From Jaltomata sinuosa (lineage: Eukaryota; Streptophyta; Magnoliopsida; Solanales; Solanaceae): DNA of 64,000 nucleotides. The position numbers and the translations under genes are program-made. The DNA lies in contig QJPP01001811.1 in NCBI GenBank assembly GCA_003996215.1, forward strand, positions 55,791-119,790, in the 5' to 3' direction. Below, piece by piece: positions 22,185 through 34,599 of the stretch. The number at the start of each line of letters is the position of its first letter. The stretch's first letter is position 1. A model generated the notes under the pieces. That model was not told the origin of the DNA, made no database searches, and saw only the letters and a list, made by a program, of their open reading frames with translations.

Positions 22185-25100
22185 ATGAGCGAAGACGCCA
22201 AAAGAACCGGTGGAGCTCCGGCTGCCAAGCCTACCTCCGATGATCGTAGAATCTCCTCAGGTTCCGTTCCTTCTCCTACTGGTAAAAAAATTACCATCAA
22301 GAGTGCCGATATGAAACCTGATGTCCAAAATGAGGCCGTCGACATTGCTATTGCTGTATATATTCTCTCTCTCTGCTTTGCACATTATTTGCTTATGTAT
22401 TCTTCTCCGACTTAGACTGTTACAGTTCTATGAATTTATGCATTTTTTTTGTGCTTTCTGTATATGTGATTAGGCATTTGAGAAGCATAATGTAGAGAAG
22501 GATGTAGCTGAACAGATTAAGAAGGAGTTTGATAAGAAGTACGGTCCTACTTGGCATTGCATTGTCGGAAAAAACTTCGGTAAGTCAAGAGTTTTTGCAT
22601 GAGTTACTTAATGCAATTTTTATACAAGATATCAATCTTTCATTCCTACTAGTATTGGTTGATAGCTTTAAAATTTATATGGTAAGCCAAACTTAATTTG
22701 TTGTATCCCTGTGATCTGATGGGATGATATGCAACGCATATTCGGTATGATGTGGATCTAACACTTCACAAAACCTTGTCTTGAGTTTCCCTACAGATTA
22801 ATACTTATGCATGTTGGATGATTTGTGGATGGATCAAAGAGGTAATTAGGTGAGTTCTAGGCCTTGTTCATAGACTAGTAATAGTTCCAAGTACCAGGTG
22901 AATTAGTATGAGGTTTGCACAGGCTACCCTTATTAGAAAAGGTATTTGTGGATGGATCTGATCTTCCTCTATTAGGTGATCTTCTCGAGGTCATATGAAA
23001 AAGCTTATCTAGGGAGTTAGAATGGAGGGGCTCGTTGTCTTCTCTTTGGTGTTGATTTTAACCAGAAAGTGTCATAATCTCTGATACTATAATTTTGTTT
23101 AGGAGAACAATGAGCTCTCTCAGGTTCAAATTCGTTGGAGGCAAAAAAGTACTAGGTGATTTCTTCCCATCTGCCTAAATCTTGGTGGGCAGAGTTACCC
23201 GGTCCTTGTGTTGGTGTGAGGTAGCAGGCACCTAGTGAAATAATCAAGATATGCAAGCTGTCTCGAATACCACCGGCATAAATAATATTATGCTAAAAGT
23301 GAGAAACTGCATCATGGATTTTATTGGCTTAATTAGGTGAATGCCTAAACATTTTATTTGAAAAAAGTGCTATTGAAGGCTCTTTTCATGAAATTGTACT
23401 AGTGCGTGTTTGATCTTTATATGATGAATATGCCTTATGATTAGAAATGGTCTTGCGAGAATGAGTTTTAATGATAAGCATAGGTACATTGTGAGCCATG
23501 TACCCTTTTTTACTTTTGCTCTTGAAAGAAGCACTAAAGCACTAACAGTGCTGCTTTCAAGAGCAAAAGTAAAAAAGGGTACATGTCTCACATCACACCC
23601 CTTGAGGTGCGGCCCTTCCCCGGACCCTGCATGATGCTTAGTGCACCGGGCTTCCCTTTCTAAAGAAGCACAAACAGTGGATGATGCAGTGGCGAATAGT
23701 TGGATGTGCTTAAACAAGTATCTTATTTTGTTTGTACTTATGAATAGCATATGAAAAGTGGCATGGCTTTGTGTTTGCCTACTGTTTTTTGAAGAACAAT
23801 CATTGAAGAAATAACAGATTGCAATTATGTCTACACTAGTACAATGGGCTAATTACAAGCCTCACTGTAAAATTTAAATATATTTTACAATTGTAATAAA
23901 TTAAAAGTTGCTTCTTTCTTTTATTGATCTATGCTATTTGGACCGAGTCACCAGTTTGCTAAGTGCTAAGACTATGGTTTTTAACCTAAATTTGACTGTT
24001 TCTTGTTACCTTTCCAACATATCGCTGCTTCCAAGCTGTAAATTGTGCTGCTTGTTTAGAGTGAACGATCTACATTAAAGAAAGTTATTCTTTATTGGCT
24101 TGCAGTGGAGATCACATCTTTTCCCTTGATAATGAAACAATCGCTTTTCCTTCCATGCATCGTTTGATCAGTGCTAGTTGCAATGAGACAGTGCCCGTAG
24201 TTCATAGGAGTTCGCAAGTGGCTAGTAACGTTCAACATATGCCAGAAAAGGCCAACCTCGTATATTATACTTGGACTGTTTGAAAACTGATTTTTAGAGA
24301 TTTGGGCTTGAAAGAGAAAATTAACGTGGAAATACCTTAAGGATCTAAGATGTAGAAAGTAGAAATTTGATCTCTATCAAGATGTCTTATGGAAACTGAT
24401 AGAACTTTTCATGGAAGTTGATATTAGCTGGAATGACCAAAAGCAGAAGTGAGCATTCAATTGCAGAAGCAATAGTACTATATTTGTTTTCTCAATCTTT
24501 GAGTAGACCGAAGTTAAACTACGGTCATTAACTGATTTTACAAATTTAAGTAAGGTGCTGTTGGTATGTCAATGCCATTTCAACCTATCTGATGCCTTCT
24601 ATCTGTCATGCTTGTTGGATTCCGTAAAACAATACCTTTTAATGTTTGTCGCACCCTCTTAGTACCGTTTAAGGTTTAGTCGGTCCATGCTTAGGTTCTG
24701 TGCGCTAGACAGTATAACCCTCTTTCATGTGAAGTTCAAGGCAGATGAACTTTAAGAATGTTTATGACTATTATTTTGGACTTTGATGGTGATAAAATTG
24801 TTCAGCCAAGTATCCGGTGTTTTACAGTGAACTTATGCAGTAGTTGCCAAGATTTCTTTGGTCTGATCTCAGCATTTATTTTGAATTGATTAACCTTTTT
24901 CGTTTGGTGTTATGATCGGGTGGAGGATGATAAATTGTGCTTGTAGCGCTGGTCATACTTAAGAAAATGTCTAAGCTTTGCAAAACACAAATTTAGCTGT
25001 CATGAAGGTTCGACAGAATCATTTCAATGTGAAGATGGATAGGATTAGTAGTAGACTTGCTAGAGCATTTGACTATGATTTGTGAATGATGCAATGGGGC

Positions 25101-28100
25101 CATTTATGCACAGAATATGATTTTCCTTCTATTTTTGATTACTCTCCAATGTATTCAATATTAGAGAGTCTAGATGGTCCCCTGAAATACCATTTTGATT
25201 CTTTAATGTTTGGGCTGACCACTGTTAAGAAACTGAATACCGATGAATTGAAAGGCATCTGTCAGAGAATAGAAAAGGCTAGATATGAGCTGAAGTTTAT
25301 CCAAGAATCTTTGTCTACTTAGTTCTCTGATCAACTGCTAGATCAGGTGAAACACTCTTATGCAAATAGAAAGATGTTCTCTCATTGAAGAGAGTGTGAT
25401 AAGACAGAAATTTAGGGTGAAATGGATGAAGCTAGGATACTCAACACTAAGTATCTTACAGCTGTTATGAAGGAGAGAAGACACAAAAAACACATCTAGG
25501 AACTCATTGCTATTGATGGAACTAGACTAACTGATCCTACTACTGTCAAGGATGAAATTTATCATGTTTTACAAGATATTAATGGGTTTTGCTGCTTCTT
25601 CGCTCTCTGCCGTTAACAAAATGGTAATGCAAAAGGGCCCTCAATTGAACTATGAATAGAAACTGGCTCTTTATGCTGAGGTAACTGATAAAGACTTCAA
25701 AGATGGTTTATGGGCTATTGGAGAAGATAAGACACTAGGGGTTGATGACTATAATGCCTGTTTCTTTAAGAGAGCATGGCCTATCATCAAAGGAGATATT
25801 GTTGAGGCTATCAAGGGGTTTTTTCGAACTGGAAAACTGTCTAAAGTTGTCAACTGCACAACCATTACTTTGGTGCCTAAAACTGCTAGTCCTGCTACAA
25901 TTAAGGAGTTCAGACCAATTGCATGCATGCTACTCTGTATTGTACAAGATCATCTAAAAAATTCTAGCAACTAGATTACAAGAAGTTATTCCTATAATCA
26001 TATGTTATTCAAGCTGGAGTTGTCCTTGCTAGTAAGATAGCGGACAATGTTATTTTGGCTTGGTCAAGGGATATACCAGAAAACACATTTGTCCCAGATG
26101 TGTTTGATTCAGTGTTATCAAAAGCAAAAAGCGCAAGAAAACTCTAAGGTTTGTTGGGGCTTTAAGGGCAAAACGCTTGTATAGCATGGGCTTCAATGAA
26201 AAAAGGCGCAAAGGGAGAAAAAAATTATAAATATATATCTTTAGTCCAAGACTAATAATTATAAGCATTAATGACAAATATATGAACAAATAAATTGAAA
26301 ACAATTTACGATAAAGTGAAATATCAATTGTTTAGTGTCGCCTCTTCAGAAGAGGCTCATTGGTAAGGAAAAATATGCCTTAGAACCTTGATGACGACAC
26401 TGAAGCGCACATTAAGCCATGCGAAGCGCTTAACACGTTTTGAGCCTCACTTTAAGGCTTAAGTGCGCCTTTGATAACACTGGTTTGATTAAAGTAGACT
26501 TGCAGAAAGCCTATGATTCTATTGAGTGGATGTTTCTTGAACAAGTTATGAAAGGAATTGGTTTTACCGGTAAATCAGATCAGTTAATTACTCAGTACTT
26601 GTTAATGGTGAACCAATAGAACCCTTTGATGCAGCTAAGGGTCTCAGGCTAGGAGACCCTATTTCTCCCTTTCTGTTTGGAGTTGTCATGGAGTACTTCC
26701 ATGAGCAGGAGTTTGAATACTCTGAAAGAGCAGAAAGAGTTTAAACTTCACCCTAAATCTGCTAAACTTTGGTATAACTCATCATAGCTTTGTAGATGAT
26801 ATGCTTTTGTTTGCTAGAGGTGATGTTGGGTCTATTGTTTGAAGGGGTGACAAAATCAAACTCAACCAGTCCAACCCGTTTAAGCTTGGGTTGATTATTG
26901 ACCACCCCCCATTTATTAACTCAATCCATTTCAACCCATTAAAAATTGGGTTGATATGTACCCCAAATTGATTTTTGAGAAATCCTGTCAAAATATTTTA
27001 AAAGACCTTTTTTTTAATTTGACATAGATAGCTATAATAAAGGAAAAAAATGATTTTATTAGGTACTAAAAAAATTATAGGAGGACAAATAAAGAAGTTA
27101 AAACTTAGTAATAATTGAGTGGATTCGGTTATGACCCATTACTTGACCTATTTTGAACCAACCCATTTTAACCCAAGCAAATTTGGGTCGGGTTGGGTCT
27201 TGACCCGTTTGCTATCTTGACCCATTTTGACACGCCCAATTTCCATCTCTAATTGTTTGTATCTAAAGTCATTTCCTTCAGTTCTCTAGCCTCTGGATTA
27301 CAAACTAATATGGACAAAAGTTCAGTGTATTTTGGACGGGTCACTTAAGAGACTAGAGAGTTGATCTTACACCAGTTTGGATTTGGACAGGGAGAACTGC
27401 CTTTCAAATATTTAGGTGTTCCTTTGGCCTCCAAGAAACTCTCCATCATACAGTGACAACCATTGATTGATAAATTGGTAGCCAGGATCTCTTCCTGGAC
27501 TACTAAACAATTGTGTTATGCCGGAAGGATGCGGTTAGTCCAATCAGTTCTCTTTGGTATACAAGCTTATTAGTCACAACTTTTCTAGATTCCTGCTAAA
27601 GTGATGAAGTTAATTGAAGTTCCTTGTAGAAGTTATATTTGGTCTGGCACCAATACTGTTACAAAGAAGGCATTTGTTGTTTGGGAGAGGATTCGTTCTC
27701 CCAAATGTGTTGGTGGCATGAACATAATCAACCTAAGAATTATGGAACAAGGCTGCACTAACCAAGAATTATTGGGATCTTGCCCACAAGCAAGATACAT
27801 TGTGGATTAAATAGGTGCATATCTATTACATGAAGGGGCAGCAGATTGATCAACTCCCTATTCCTACTCAACCTAGCTGGATACCGAAGAAGATCATTGA
27901 AGCAAGAAGTACTTTAGTGGATGTCCAACAGCCTACCTTTACTAGTAATTGGAGCTTTATCAGGAAAGTCTGTTTGCAGCTCCTAGAATCCACATTGAGA
28001 GTACCATGGAAGTGTCTAATGTACAAGACAGATGCTAGAGCTAAGGCAGTGTTCACCATGTGGCTACACTTTCAGGGAAACCATTTACTAGTGACAGACT

Positions 28101-30361
28101 GCTAAACTGGGGATACAAGTAGATGCTGAATATGTGTTCTGTCATACTCCCTTTGGAGACTAGAGATCACCTGTTTGTGACTTGTGTGTTTTTTAGAAGC
28201 TTATGGAACTTCTTGTTGTGGCTCCAGAGGCAAAGCTTTTGCCTCTCAGCAGGCAATTGGGACCAACACATGCCCTGAGACCAGCACTTGGTCTGGACGA
28301 TCAGTCATGCTAAGGGCAGAACCTAAGTTGCTGCTATTTTCAAACTTGTCTATGCTACAGTGATCCATGCCATTTGGATGGAAAGAAATCAGGGGATATT
28401 TGAACACAAAGATAAAACAGTGGAGGCAATGCTAGGGAGGTGGCTTTCATATGTAATGTCAGGGCTTCTCTTGGCATTAGAAACTGTTACAAAATCTGGC
28501 CTTCTAGCATGAGTTTATGTGTAGCTTTCTAGTTTTCCTTGTCTACTACCTGTGGTGAAAGAACTTTGAAACCCTCCCTTGGAGGTGTGCGTAGCTCTTT
28601 CTCCCTGCTTTACAGATTTTTGGAGTCATTTGATTTTGTACTTTGAGGCAGCCAGTTGTGACATAATGTTCATTATTCTGAATTGCATTGATCCTTTCCG
28701 TGCATGCATCTTTAAAATGCCCATTGTTTCCACAGTGGGTGCATAAACAATTATCTGGGATAGAGAGAAAAGGAAATGACCAATTCTCTTCAAAGTTAGC
28801 CTAAATACAACCATTACTTCGCGGCATTTCAACATCATTGAATGCAGAAACAAATGGATATTTTGAAAACCATTAAAACTTGAGGCTTGGATTGAGATAA
28901 ATGGCTTATCTTGACCGGATTTTAAGTGCAAAATTCTGGCTATGATTTCAATTTAGAAGTAGCCTTTTTTGTTGCACTTGTAACCAAAACCTTTAATCGT
29001 CCTAGCCTTTAACTCCCCCTGTTTCAAAAATTTCCGATAAAGCCTTCCCAACAATAGGGATTATCCAAAAATCTAAAGCTTTCTAGAAATTCATTTACAT
29101 GGGAAAGCATACTTATCCTAGCAAGGACAAGAACATATATATCAATCATCCTAGGCATATTTTCCACTCATGGCCGCACATAAAAGATTGTGGATTTGGA
29201 AATTGTTTAACCTATGTTGGAATAGTTAGGAACAAATCCTTATTTATCGCATGTGTTGAATGCATGCGAGTCAGTTGAAATTTAAAGAAGTATTGCATCT
29301 GTAGCTAAGACGTTGCAATGGTTTTGGTGGTATTGGTTATATCAAGCAACTACATCCGCGAGTAGGGTGATAACCAAAATCAGGTATTTCAGATGGAAAC
29401 AATTCAAAGTATTTTTTCTTGAACAATCGTTGTTTAAAGCCCTCAGTGTCGACTATCTCTTTTGTTGGTAAGTTTGAAAGTTTTCTTTTGAAATTCTAGT
29501 CCTTTTGGTGATTGCATGTTCGGTATTCCACTCAACAATTCTGGAAATGGTCATGTCGGAATTTAAAATGGCTGTGGAGGCCTCACCAATAACATGGGGT
29601 TCAAGACCCAATACAAAGTGACAGACCCTAGCCCTCATTGCAAGTAGCTTTCCGTGATCGCGATGTTATGTTGATCAGGTCACACATCACTATCACGAGG
29701 GTCTTAGTCGACGATTGCGAAGGTCATTTTCTTTGTGGGGTAACGTTGTTCTCCAATGTACATACGATTTCCAAAAACGACAACAAAATACATGCCTACC
29801 TCCCTATGGGGTGCAAACAAGGACTGTTTCTAAATCCAATATGTAGTGATGAATGCACTCATGTGGAGTGTTAGATAAGTGAACACAAAAAAAGCTTTTA
29901 AGAGGCTTTGGTAGTATGTGGAGATAGTCCGTACTTGCACTGGGAGATCGCCCATGCGGCACAGGGAGGACGTGGTTGTCTCCCATGGATCACGCTCTGG
30001 GTCTCCCCATTAACTTGGCTTTGGTTATGTAATTGTTCTATTTTGGTGATTAATAAAATCAAGTTAGTTACCAAATAGAAGATGGAAAGATAGTCCCTGG
30101 GTTGCTGCTTTCCCGTGTCATTTGTGGTATGTTGTTATAGAGTTTGACGGGATGAAACTTGTGCTGCTCATTATTCTTCCGCAAATATGCTTGCTTAGAA
30201 GATTAATTATAATTGACTATCTTGATTTACAACTCATTTGCAATTACAGTGGTGATATTTGTGTGCTGTCTCTTGTAGGCTCTTATGTGACTCATGAAAC
30301 AAACCACTTTGTCTACTTCTATTTGGATTCAAAAGCTGTACTTCTGTTCAAATCTGGTTGA
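22185..30361 (+). CDS. LC8-type dynein light chain, three exons
   Basis: Exons 22185-22355, 22474-22579 and 30279-30361 join in frame to about 119 residues. LC8 proteins are small dimeric hub proteins that bind short linear motifs; in plants, which lack cytoplasmic dynein, they act as general dimerisation hubs. Family signature: the conserved core reads KKEFDKKYGPTWHCIVGKNF then GSYVTHETNHFVYFYL and ends LLFKSG. The first ~30 residues form a polar, Ser/Pro-rich extension (TSDDRRISSGSVPSPTG) beyond the animal length of about 89. The start ATG at 22185 is preceded in frame by another possible start only at a non-ATG position. Intron 1 is 118 bp; intron 2 is 7.7 kb and holds a LINE, SINEs and MITEs. 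Donor G|GTAAGT and acceptor TTGTAG|GC are sound, so the gene could still be spliced. Confidence 0.92.
23085..23290 (+). mobile_element. SINE fragment in LC8 intron 2
   Basis: AGGTTCAAATTC at about 23121 resembles a tRNA-type B box. It is followed by GCAAAAAAGTACTAGGTGAT, 'TTCTTCCCATCTGCC' and 'GGTGGGCAGAGTTACCC', phrasing I associate with solanaceous SINEs. A related antisense copy is at 31965-32130. Confidence 0.6.
23491..23591. repeat. 101-nt near-perfect hairpin in LC8 intron 2
   Basis: Arms 23491-23535 and 23547-23591 are inverted copies with 43 of 45 positions paired around an 11-nt loop (AAAGCACTAAC). Each arm contains ACTTTTGCTCTTGAAAG or its complement. A transcript of the intron would fold into a long dsRNA. 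It could be a miRNA/siRNA precursor or a young fold-back element. Confidence 0.9.
23592..23665 (+). mobile_element. SINE 3'-end fragment
   Basis: Contains GAGGTGCGGCCCTTCCCCGG and 'TTAGTGCACCGGGCTTCCCTTT', which resemble the 3' end of tRNA-derived SINEs of Solanaceae. It directly abuts the hairpin. Confidence 0.6.
23666..25029 (+). other. Intron 2 sequence without recognised feature
   Basis: Unique-looking AT-rich intron; short open frames here (for example 24095-24283) show no family resemblance. The same holds for 22580-23084, upstream of the SINE. Confidence 0.6.
26110..26482. mobile_element. hAT MITE 1 inside the LINE
   Basis: TIR CAGTGTTATCAAAAGC on the left and CAGTGTTATCAAAGGC as complement of the right, flanked by an exact 8-bp duplication GTTTGATT (26102-26109 and 26483-26490). 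An 8-bp duplication marks the hAT superfamily. 373 bp; no ORF. Confidence 0.92.
26842..27251. mobile_element. hAT MITE 2 inside the LINE
   Basis: An exact 8-bp duplication ATTGTTTG flanks it (26834-26841 and 27252-27259). Removing the insert restores the LINE reading GDVGSIVCI. The ends are AAGGGGTGACAAAAT on the left and, as complement of the right, a TAGAGATGG leader before GGGCGTGTCAAAATGGG, so the TIRs are imperfect. 410 bp. Confidence 0.88.
28640..29640 (-). pseudogene. Antisense retroelement gag/ORF1 fragments in LC8 intron 2
   Basis: On the - strand, 28760 to 28690 encodes a CCHC knuckle, CTHCGNNGHFKDAC, with the context of a LINE-type ORF1. Farther upstream (29638 to 29453) HFVLGLEPHVIGEAS followed by DMTISRIVEW resembles a Ty3 gag. 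These may be two different insertions. They run opposite to the LINE, so they are not its ORF1. All frames broken. Confidence 0.5.
29641..30278 (+). other. End of LC8 intron 2
   Basis: No recognised element; ends with the acceptor TTGTAG at 30278. Confidence 0.6.
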
Positions 30362-30796
30362 ACTTGGTGGTGACATTGATGTAGACAGACACTGAAGAGA
30401 GTTTAACTCGGATGATGATGCTATATTTTGCCATTGTACGTATTCAATTGAAAATTCCTAGCTGCAACGATTTGGTGGAAAATTCAGTTGTACCTGTATA
30501 TTTCTGCTTTTACCTTGTGTAAACAATTCTAAACTTGATCAAACTTCTCTAAGTTGTTCGTTGATGCTTTGATAACTTGAAGCAAAACAGAAACAATGGC
30601 TTTATTGAGTGGCGAGGACATTACTTGCCCATTCCAAAAAAAATAAGTGGTGAGAACAGCCAAGAGTGACGTTTGATCATATGATTGTGATTACTTTTAT
30701 AAAGCATTTGGCAACCTCGAGTGAAAACTGACAACAATTTGTCTAATATGCGGTGAAGGCTTGAAACAGAATGGTGGTTGATTACGGTATTTACTA
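30362..30796 (+). other. 3' UTR and flank of LC8 gene
   Basis: Probable 3' UTR to about 30550 (AT-rich); poly(A) site not fixed. No other feature. Confidence 0.5.
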
Positions 30797-31031
30797 CTCC
30801 CTCCATCTCAATTCATGTAATCTATTTGACATGATACAAAGTTTAAGAAAAAAAAAGATTTTTGAAACTTTTGGTCTAAAATAAATCTTAAATATTTGTG
30901 TGATTATAAATTATTTAATTAAAGATAAAAGTTAATTTTAAAGTTAAGTTATTTTTAGTTGTAGAAAGATGATATTTTTTTTGGGACATATTAAAAAGGA
31001 AAAGATACCACATAAAATTGAAAATAGGGAG
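30797..31031. mobile_element. Stowaway-like (Tc1/mariner) MITE
   Basis: Starts CTCCCTCCATCTCAATT and ends with the complement CTCCCTATTTTCAATT, flanked by TA on both sides (30795-30796, 31032-31033). 235 bp, typical Stowaway size and ends. Located just 3' of the LC8 gene. Confidence 0.9.
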
Positions 31032-31033
31032 TA

Positions 31034-31337
31034 GTTTTTTGGTACGTGAGTGACATGTATGTTGCACAATTTTGTAAAATAATAATATTATTAAAATAAA
31101 AAATTGAGGAATAATTATACATACAAAAATAAAGTATAAAATTCTATGAAGCATTTCGGGATCCGAGAAGGTAGGCGGGCTGTCAGTCTTTGCCTACACA
31201 GCAGTTTGGAGCTTTGAATTGTCATATGGTAATTCACTTGTTGAGGTCAAGATAACTGGATACTTGTCTGAACCTATAAAATTGATAAGATTCCTGATTA
31301 AATTTACGAAACAATATCATTTACCTTGAGATTATTA
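31034..31337. other. Spacer without recognised feature
   Basis: About 300 bases of AT-rich sequence between two MITEs; nothing recognised. Confidence 0.6.
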
Positions 31338-31800
31338 GGGCCCGTTTGAATATGTGATATAAAATTATGATATGAAATTATTTGATATGAAGTTAAAGTT
31401 TTGTTTGACATGCAATTTGAATTTTTTAAGTTGTATTTTTCTCATAAATATGAAAACCTCACAAATTGTGAACAAATTATAAAATGTTATTAAATGAGCA
31501 AATCATAGTTCATAAATAGGATGTTGTAATATCCTAAGATACTGCATTGATAAATCACAAATTTTCAGTAACTAGTTATTTTTTAATATAATTCTTTTAC
31601 ATGATACAAACAATCTTTTCAGGCTGAGCATGAGTTTTTTTCCGTAAAATTTATAATGATGATTTCTTTTACAAAATATAAACTTATGGGTTAAATTTTG
31701 AAATAATATTTTAAAATCTCAAATCATGATTTTTTGAGAATTTAAGATTTCATTTCATGATTTAAAATCATTAAATAAAATTACATGTTGAAGCGCTAGC
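31338..31800. mobile_element. Harbinger-like MITE (463 bp)
   Basis: Flanked by TTA on both sides (31335-31337, 31801-31803). Left end GGGCCCGTTTGAATATGTGA and complement of the right end GCTAGCGCTTCAACATGTAA are imperfect TIRs (about 65 percent). A partial relative is at 13968-14130. Confidence 0.65.
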
Positions 31801-31964
31801 TTAGATAAATCTGAGAGGAGCTTACATCTTTGCATTTGGAATACATGGACAATTGTTGTGAATTGGTAGCAATGGAATAACGTAAAACACGATATATTAG
31901 ACGAGATGACAAAAGGTGAGAAAATTTTCTTCTTTCAAGTGTATCTTTTTCGCAAGTTTAAAGT

Positions 31965-32130
31965 GCTCCATTTTTATCTTCACCGGCAATAGGTATCAGA
32001 TAACTTTGTCGATCAAGGTTAAAATTAATCACCTAGTGTTTTTTTTTTGTCTCCGTTGGTATTTGAACCTGAGATCTCATGGTTCTTTAACCCACTTTAT
32101 GGACCACTAGGCCACACCCTTGGTGCCTAA
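31965..32130 (-). mobile_element. tRNA-derived SINE, antisense
   Basis: On the - strand: GTGGCCTAGTGGTC (A-box-like, 32103-32116), then GGTTCAAATACC (B box, 32058-32069), then a run of A and ACACTAGGTGATT. This is the same family phrasing as at 23085-23290. The pol III promoter boxes look intact; the 3' body is decayed. Confidence 0.7.
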
Positions 32131-34599
32131 AGTACTCCATTTATAGTTACAATATACATCCTCAAAGGCAAAGAATAAAGTTATGTATGTATTAAATAAA
32201 TACATATGAATACAAGTGATTCATGTATGTGATATATCCGTATTAAATGAACTGTGAACAACCATTTCAATTTATTGTATTCATAGCACTCTCATTAGAT
32301 GTTCATAGATAATGTGCCTAGTTAAAATCGTACTAGGAAAAATCCAAGAAAAAAAATCTAGTGAAAAAAGAGAGTATACACATCTTGTAATACACCTTAA
32401 GTATTGTCTCATTAAAAACTTTATCAGAAAAACTCAATTGGGACAAAACCTTAATTTAGTTGTAAAGAGGACCACGACAAATTAGCAAAAAAGAAGAAAA
32501 ATCTGAAGAAGACAAAAGCAAGTCCAAAGGAACAAGTCTATACTTCAAATATTTAGAAGACTTTAGAAAACAGAAGGAACAAAAGAACACTAGCGTCTGC
32601 AAAAACCAAGTCATCCACAAGAAAACTCAAAATCATCTTAGAAAAGATATAGATGCTATATCTCCTTCCCCACATGATGCAGTAGCAAAAACAAGATGCT
32701 ACAAAGGGAGCTTGCCAAGATTGAAAAAAGAATTGTAGATATAAACAAATGGAACAGATTCTCTAAGAAACTGACATCTAACCACTTTAACAATAGACAA
32801 GCTTTTGAAAATGACAAAATCAAGAGCACCTACAATCGTCCAAACACAAGGATACACTAAAGAGGAACATGGGAACAAGAAGGATCTTAAAAAGAAATAT
32901 GTTACCAGGGGAAAAAGGACACGTAAGAATACACTCCAAAAAAAAGTTGAAAAACCAAGAACCTGATCCTTTTCTGAAAAAGGAAGAGCTACCTAAATGG
33001 GAAAAAAATATCTTAATTCATCCCTTATCATACAAATGGGGACTCAAGTCAACTTGAGTTTCTAAGACATATACCTAGTTCGTTGGAGCAGCAAAGATGA
33101 GAGGATTCTAGAAAACAGGAGCAATATCAATTCTCTCTCACCAAAGGCATACAAAAATAGGAGAACAATGAAGACTTACTCCTACGGGAAGAAAGAACTA
33201 ACATAGAAGTTCATCGAAGGACACATGTACATATGGTATAAGGAGGAAAACAATGATTATAAACTGTTTCAACATCCATTCTGTCATCATGAAGATAATA
33301 ATCAAAATTTATGACTATCAGATATGCATCTTTTTCTAGTTTATTTGTTTCATAAATTTTGAAGTCCTGCCAAAAAGGTAAAAATTTGGTTTCTCATTCC
33401 AACTCAAAAAGAGTCCATCATATTTCATTAATGAAACCAATGTCGATGAGTTACAACTTCTCCCTTCATATTATCTTTTTAAAAAATATTAATTCTGTGA
33501 ATTACCTTTTTGGATAGAAACCCTTTGAGAGTGTCAATGTAAAAACTCTTGAAAAATCTCTCCTCATCAAAACTCAATTCACTTAAGATTAAAAACCCTC
33601 TCAGAAAATCTTTTTGAAATTAGAATCCAAGACGACATAGATCCAAAATCATGAAATATCGATTCCTCAAACTCTCGAAGCTCCCCTTTCTGACCAGGAA
33701 GAAAATAAAACACTTGTGTTTTCAGAACTCTTTTCAATAATATATATTCAGAAAATATTTCACAAAAAAGTGCGTTTCTATGAGCTGAAATAGAAGCAAC
33801 GAACATTAGAACACAGAGTAAATGGATCAAAGGTATCAAGGATGCATGTGAGGGAACATCCATTGATAAAGAAAATAAGGAGATTGATTGGACCTCATCA
33901 GAAGAAGAGGAGGATACAACCATCTAAGAAACCAGGTCTCTGAAAAAGGTTGATGACACAAGTAAAAAAGGTGACATTGAAGGTAAAGAAATTAAATAAT
34001 AAACTGATTTGAAAAACGACGAGGTTGAAATATGGAGAGAATTATCAGATGGATCTGATGATAACACCTTTGGTTGAAAAAATAGAAAAAATCAAAGAAA
34101 AATTGAAGGTCATGAAAAAAGCAGTAGCGTTGTCAAGAAAAATCATTTCAAAACTGGCTCACGAGTAACAATTGACAAAAGAACAATAAGCAAGGACAAG
34201 ATAAATCTTAACAAAATCTTAAAGCAAACAAGATGAAGGGAAGAGCAAAAAATACTATTCTCATGGTAAGCAATATGTCTAAGGAAGCAGTTGCAATTCA
34301 TGATGATGAGGAGGATGAAAGAGAATTATCAAAGTAGAAAAATAAATAAATTCAGTTTATTAAAGAGAAAGGAAAGGAAACATTGACAAAGAAAAGAAAG
34401 GGAGAAGTTTTCACACCTGAAAAGAGAACCAGAACCTCAAAAAAGTTGAAGGATGCAAGAATTGCTGGAAAAAAATCAGCACAAGAAAAAAAATAAAATC
34501 TATAATCAAATATGAGAAAATCCTTGAAGAAAGATTGGTGGATTCTAATGCACTGAATGAACTTGAAATGAAAAACTTAAAAGAAAATATCGAGGCTCA
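32131..34599 (+). other. Purine-rich decayed coding-like sequence
   Basis: Long A/G-rich stretch with short Lys/Glu-rich open pieces (32869-33057 and others) and many stops. It may be the 5' part of the decayed transposon ORF that follows. No domain recognised. Confidence 0.4.

Larger units (their letters stand above)
25030..28560 (+). pseudogene. 5'-truncated LINE (non-LTR retrotransposon) in LC8 intron 2
   Basis: Pieces in order on the + strand: the end of an endonuclease domain (25030-25150, with MDR...MMQWGHLCTEYDFPSIFDYSPM); reverse transcriptase from about 25750 (PKTASPATIKEFRPIACC; LIKVDLQKAYDSIEW at 26486 onward; HHSFVDDMLLFARG at 26780, where the usual FADD is FVDD); the post-RT region (27370-27600, GELPFKYLGVPLASKK); and a reverse-transcriptase zinc-binding tail (about 28040-28230). 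Frameshifts and stops throughout make it dead. Two hAT MITEs interrupt it. It shares the strand of the host gene. No poly(A) tail was clear at the 3' end. Confidence 0.85.

Noticed and set aside
32040..32130. tRNA gene on the minus strand
   Set aside because: A and B boxes are present but no cloverleaf can be completed; the flanking phrase fits a tRNA-derived SINE.
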